Assembly (NCBI GenBank): GCA_017745135.1
Contig: JAGIAB010000184.1
Location: forward strand, 1-6,375
Reading direction: 5' to 3'
Source of the DNA: Flavisolibacter sp.
Lineage (GTDB): Bacteria > Bacteroidota > Bacteroidia > Chitinophagales > Chitinophagaceae
DNA: 6,375 nt
Part shown: positions 5,061-6,375 of the stretch, piece by piece
Layout: every line of letters starts with the position of its first letter
Numbering within the stretch: position 1 is the stretch's first letter
Made by a program: the position numbers and the translations under genes
Notes under the pieces: model-generated
The model's input: only the letters and a program-made list of their open reading frames with translations
Databases searched by the model: none
What the model was told of the DNA's origin: nothing

Positions 5061-6375
5061 TTATTTTACCACCTGCGAAAGCTTTTGCATAATCACTTCC
5101 GAACCAGGGTTGATCAAATCATTTAACCAGAATGGCGCAATACCAATAGCGACAATCCCAACCACCAAAAGACCAGCAGCCAGTTTTTCATTCCAGCTTG
5201 CATCTTTTAGTTGAAGATGATGTTTATCGGCGATTGGTCCCATTGCTGTTTTACCAACAGCCCTTAAAATATAAACCGCCGTTACAACAATCGACATACA
5301 GGATGCAATCGTTGCAAGACGATAACCTACTTCAACATTCTGCCATGAGCCCATAAACACAGTCATCTCTGCAACAAATCCACTAAGGCCGGGAAGCCCC
5401 AGGGAGCAGAATCCAACGATAAATAAAATGGTCATGATAAAAGGCATAGTTTTCAGCAGTCCGCTCATTTCAGTAAGCAATCTTGTATGCGTTCTTTCAT
5501 AGATCATTCCGATCACGGCGAAGAAAAGAGCTGTCATCAATCCGTGTGATACCATTTGTATGACTGCACCGGTGATGGCAGTTTTGGTGAGCATCCCAAT
5601 TCCCAACAAAACAAAACCGCAGTGACTAACGGACGAATAGGCGTTGATGTATTTAAGATCCTTCTGCATCATGGTAGCGAAGGCGCCGTACAGAATGGCG
5701 ATCGCTGCGAGTGTGATGATGATGAAAGAATATTCTTTTGCCGCATCAGGTAATAAATAAGTTGCTACTCTCAAACAACCATAACCACCCAACTTCATTG
5801 AAATGCCTGCCAAAAACATCGATCCTGCTGTTGGTGCAGACGAGTGCCCATCCGGCACCCAGGTATGAAAAGGAAACAATGCAGTGAATACGCCGAACCC
5901 GACGAAGAGAAATGGAAAAATTATTTTCTGCGTTTCAACCGGAATATGGATTTGTGATAGTTGAAGTAAGTCGAAACTTCTTCCGCCTGCGAAATATACG
6001 CCGAGCATTCCAACCAACACTAACGCAGACCCTCCCATCAACATCAATGCAAGTTTATTGGCGCTGTATTCTTTCTTTCCACTTCCCCAAATACCAATCA
6101 GTAAATATTTTGGAATGACGGCAATCTCAAGGAAGAAGAAGATGATGAACAAATCAAGCGAAATGAAAAATCCATAAGCTCCCAAACTCAAAAGAATGAG
6201 TAAAAAGTAAAACTCCTTCGACATCTTTTGAACATTCCAGGAAACCAGCACGCCTGCCAACACTACAAACGCTGTCAGCAGGATCATCGCAATAGAAATT
6301 CCGTCAACACCCACATGAAAATTGATATTGAGAGAAGGGAACCATGAATAATTCTGCTGAAAGATCATGTCCTCA
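5061..6375 (-). CDS. nuoM: NADH-quinone oxidoreductase subunit M (5' end beyond window)
   Basis: This is complex I subunit M, a proton-translocating antiporter-like membrane subunit. The frame stays open to the window edge. The first in-frame ATG (6366-6368, 435 residues) sits just before SWFPSLNINFHVGVDGIS, a segment found near residue 70 of E. coli NuoM, so about 60 N-terminal residues with the first helix lie outside. Numbered from that ATG: Glu81 in FFFLEIAVIPKYLL matches E. coli Glu144, Lys192 in LAGISMKLGGYG matches Lys265, and Glu334 in GFVAEMTVFMGSW matches Glu407. The helix 7 lysine (E. coli Lys234) is absent: VGFGVFTALFPFHTWVPDGH has Phe161 there. Lys87, where E. coli has Met, lies six residues after Glu81. 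AYSSVSHCGFVLLG and QMVSHGLMTALFF at 271-283 are also conserved. It overlaps no neighbour; nuoN follows after six bases. Confidence 0.97.
   Translation of the reverse strand, partial: EDMIFQQNYSWFPSLNINFHVGVDGISIAMILLTAFVVLAGVLVSWNVQKMSKEFYFLLILLSLGAYGFFISLDLFIIFFFLEIAVIPKYLLIGIWGSGKKEYSANKLALMLMGGSALVLVGMLGVYFAGGRSFDLLQLSQIHIPVETQKIIFPFLFVGFGVFTALFPFHTWVPDGHSSAPTAGSMFLAGISMKLGGYGCLRVATYLLPDAAKEYSFIIITLAAIAILYGAFATMMQKDLKYINAYSSVSHCGFVLLGIGMLTKTAITGAVIQMVSHGLMTALFFAVIGMIYERTHTRLLTEMSGLLKTMPFIMTILFIVGFCSLGLPGLSGFVAEMTVFMGSWQNVEVGYRLATIASCMSIVVTAVYILRAVGKTAMGPIADKHHLQLKDASWNEKLAAGLLVVGIVAIGIAPFWLNDLINPGSEVIMQKLSQVVK

Noticed and set aside
6366..6368. ATG as the true start of nuoM
   Set aside because: The frame is open upstream to the edge, and NuoM proteins have about 60 more residues with a membrane helix before this point, so it is an internal methionine.

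Overview
The window looks like ordinary chromosome from a member of the Bacteroidota, probably near Chitinophagaceae (Chitinophagales). The signs are: no Shine-Dalgarno sequences before the starts, A/T-rich leaders, matches to the Bacteroidota -7 promoter element TAnnTTTG, a transketolase split into half-proteins, a NuoM of the 'PKYLL/FPFHTW' type, and degenerate G/C-rich or seven-base repeats in the gaps. The lineage is an inference from protein style, not from a marker-gene comparison.

Layout, left to right. 49-112: two tandem palindromes beyond the 3' end of frr. 116-682 (-): frr, ribosome recycling factor, with its own likely promoter at 701-728. 683-870: a gap holding that promoter and an imperfect hairpin. 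871-2013 (-): a polyprenyl-phosphate sugar-1-phosphate transferase of the WecA type. 2014-2223: a divergent control region. 2224-3060 (+): N-terminal half of transketolase. 3061-3205: a gap between convergent genes, with a seven-base repeat patch and weak hairpins. 3206-3607 (-): an unrecognised 133-residue protein with a proline-rich linker. 3608-3659: a gap made almost wholly of degenerate seven-base repeats. 3660-5054 (-): nuoN. 5061-6375 (-): nuoM, its 5' end cut by the window edge.

How the genes work together. NuoM and NuoN are antiporter-like, proton-translocating membrane subunits of respiratory complex I; six bases separate them, and nuoN is probably the last nuo gene. The 133-residue gene lies behind nuoN on the same strand and is probably read through from it. 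The transketolase half belongs to the non-oxidative pentose phosphate pathway, but its C-terminal partner is not next to it. The WecA-like enzyme would start a lipid-linked surface glycan. frr serves ribosome recycling.

I see no mobile element, CRISPR array, RNA gene or defence system. The points most worth a second look are: a NuoM lacking the usual channel lysine of transmembrane helix 7 and carrying an unusual lysine near the helix 5 glutamate; matching seven-base repeats on both sides of the small unknown gene; the unpaired transketolase half; and the tandem palindromes behind frr.
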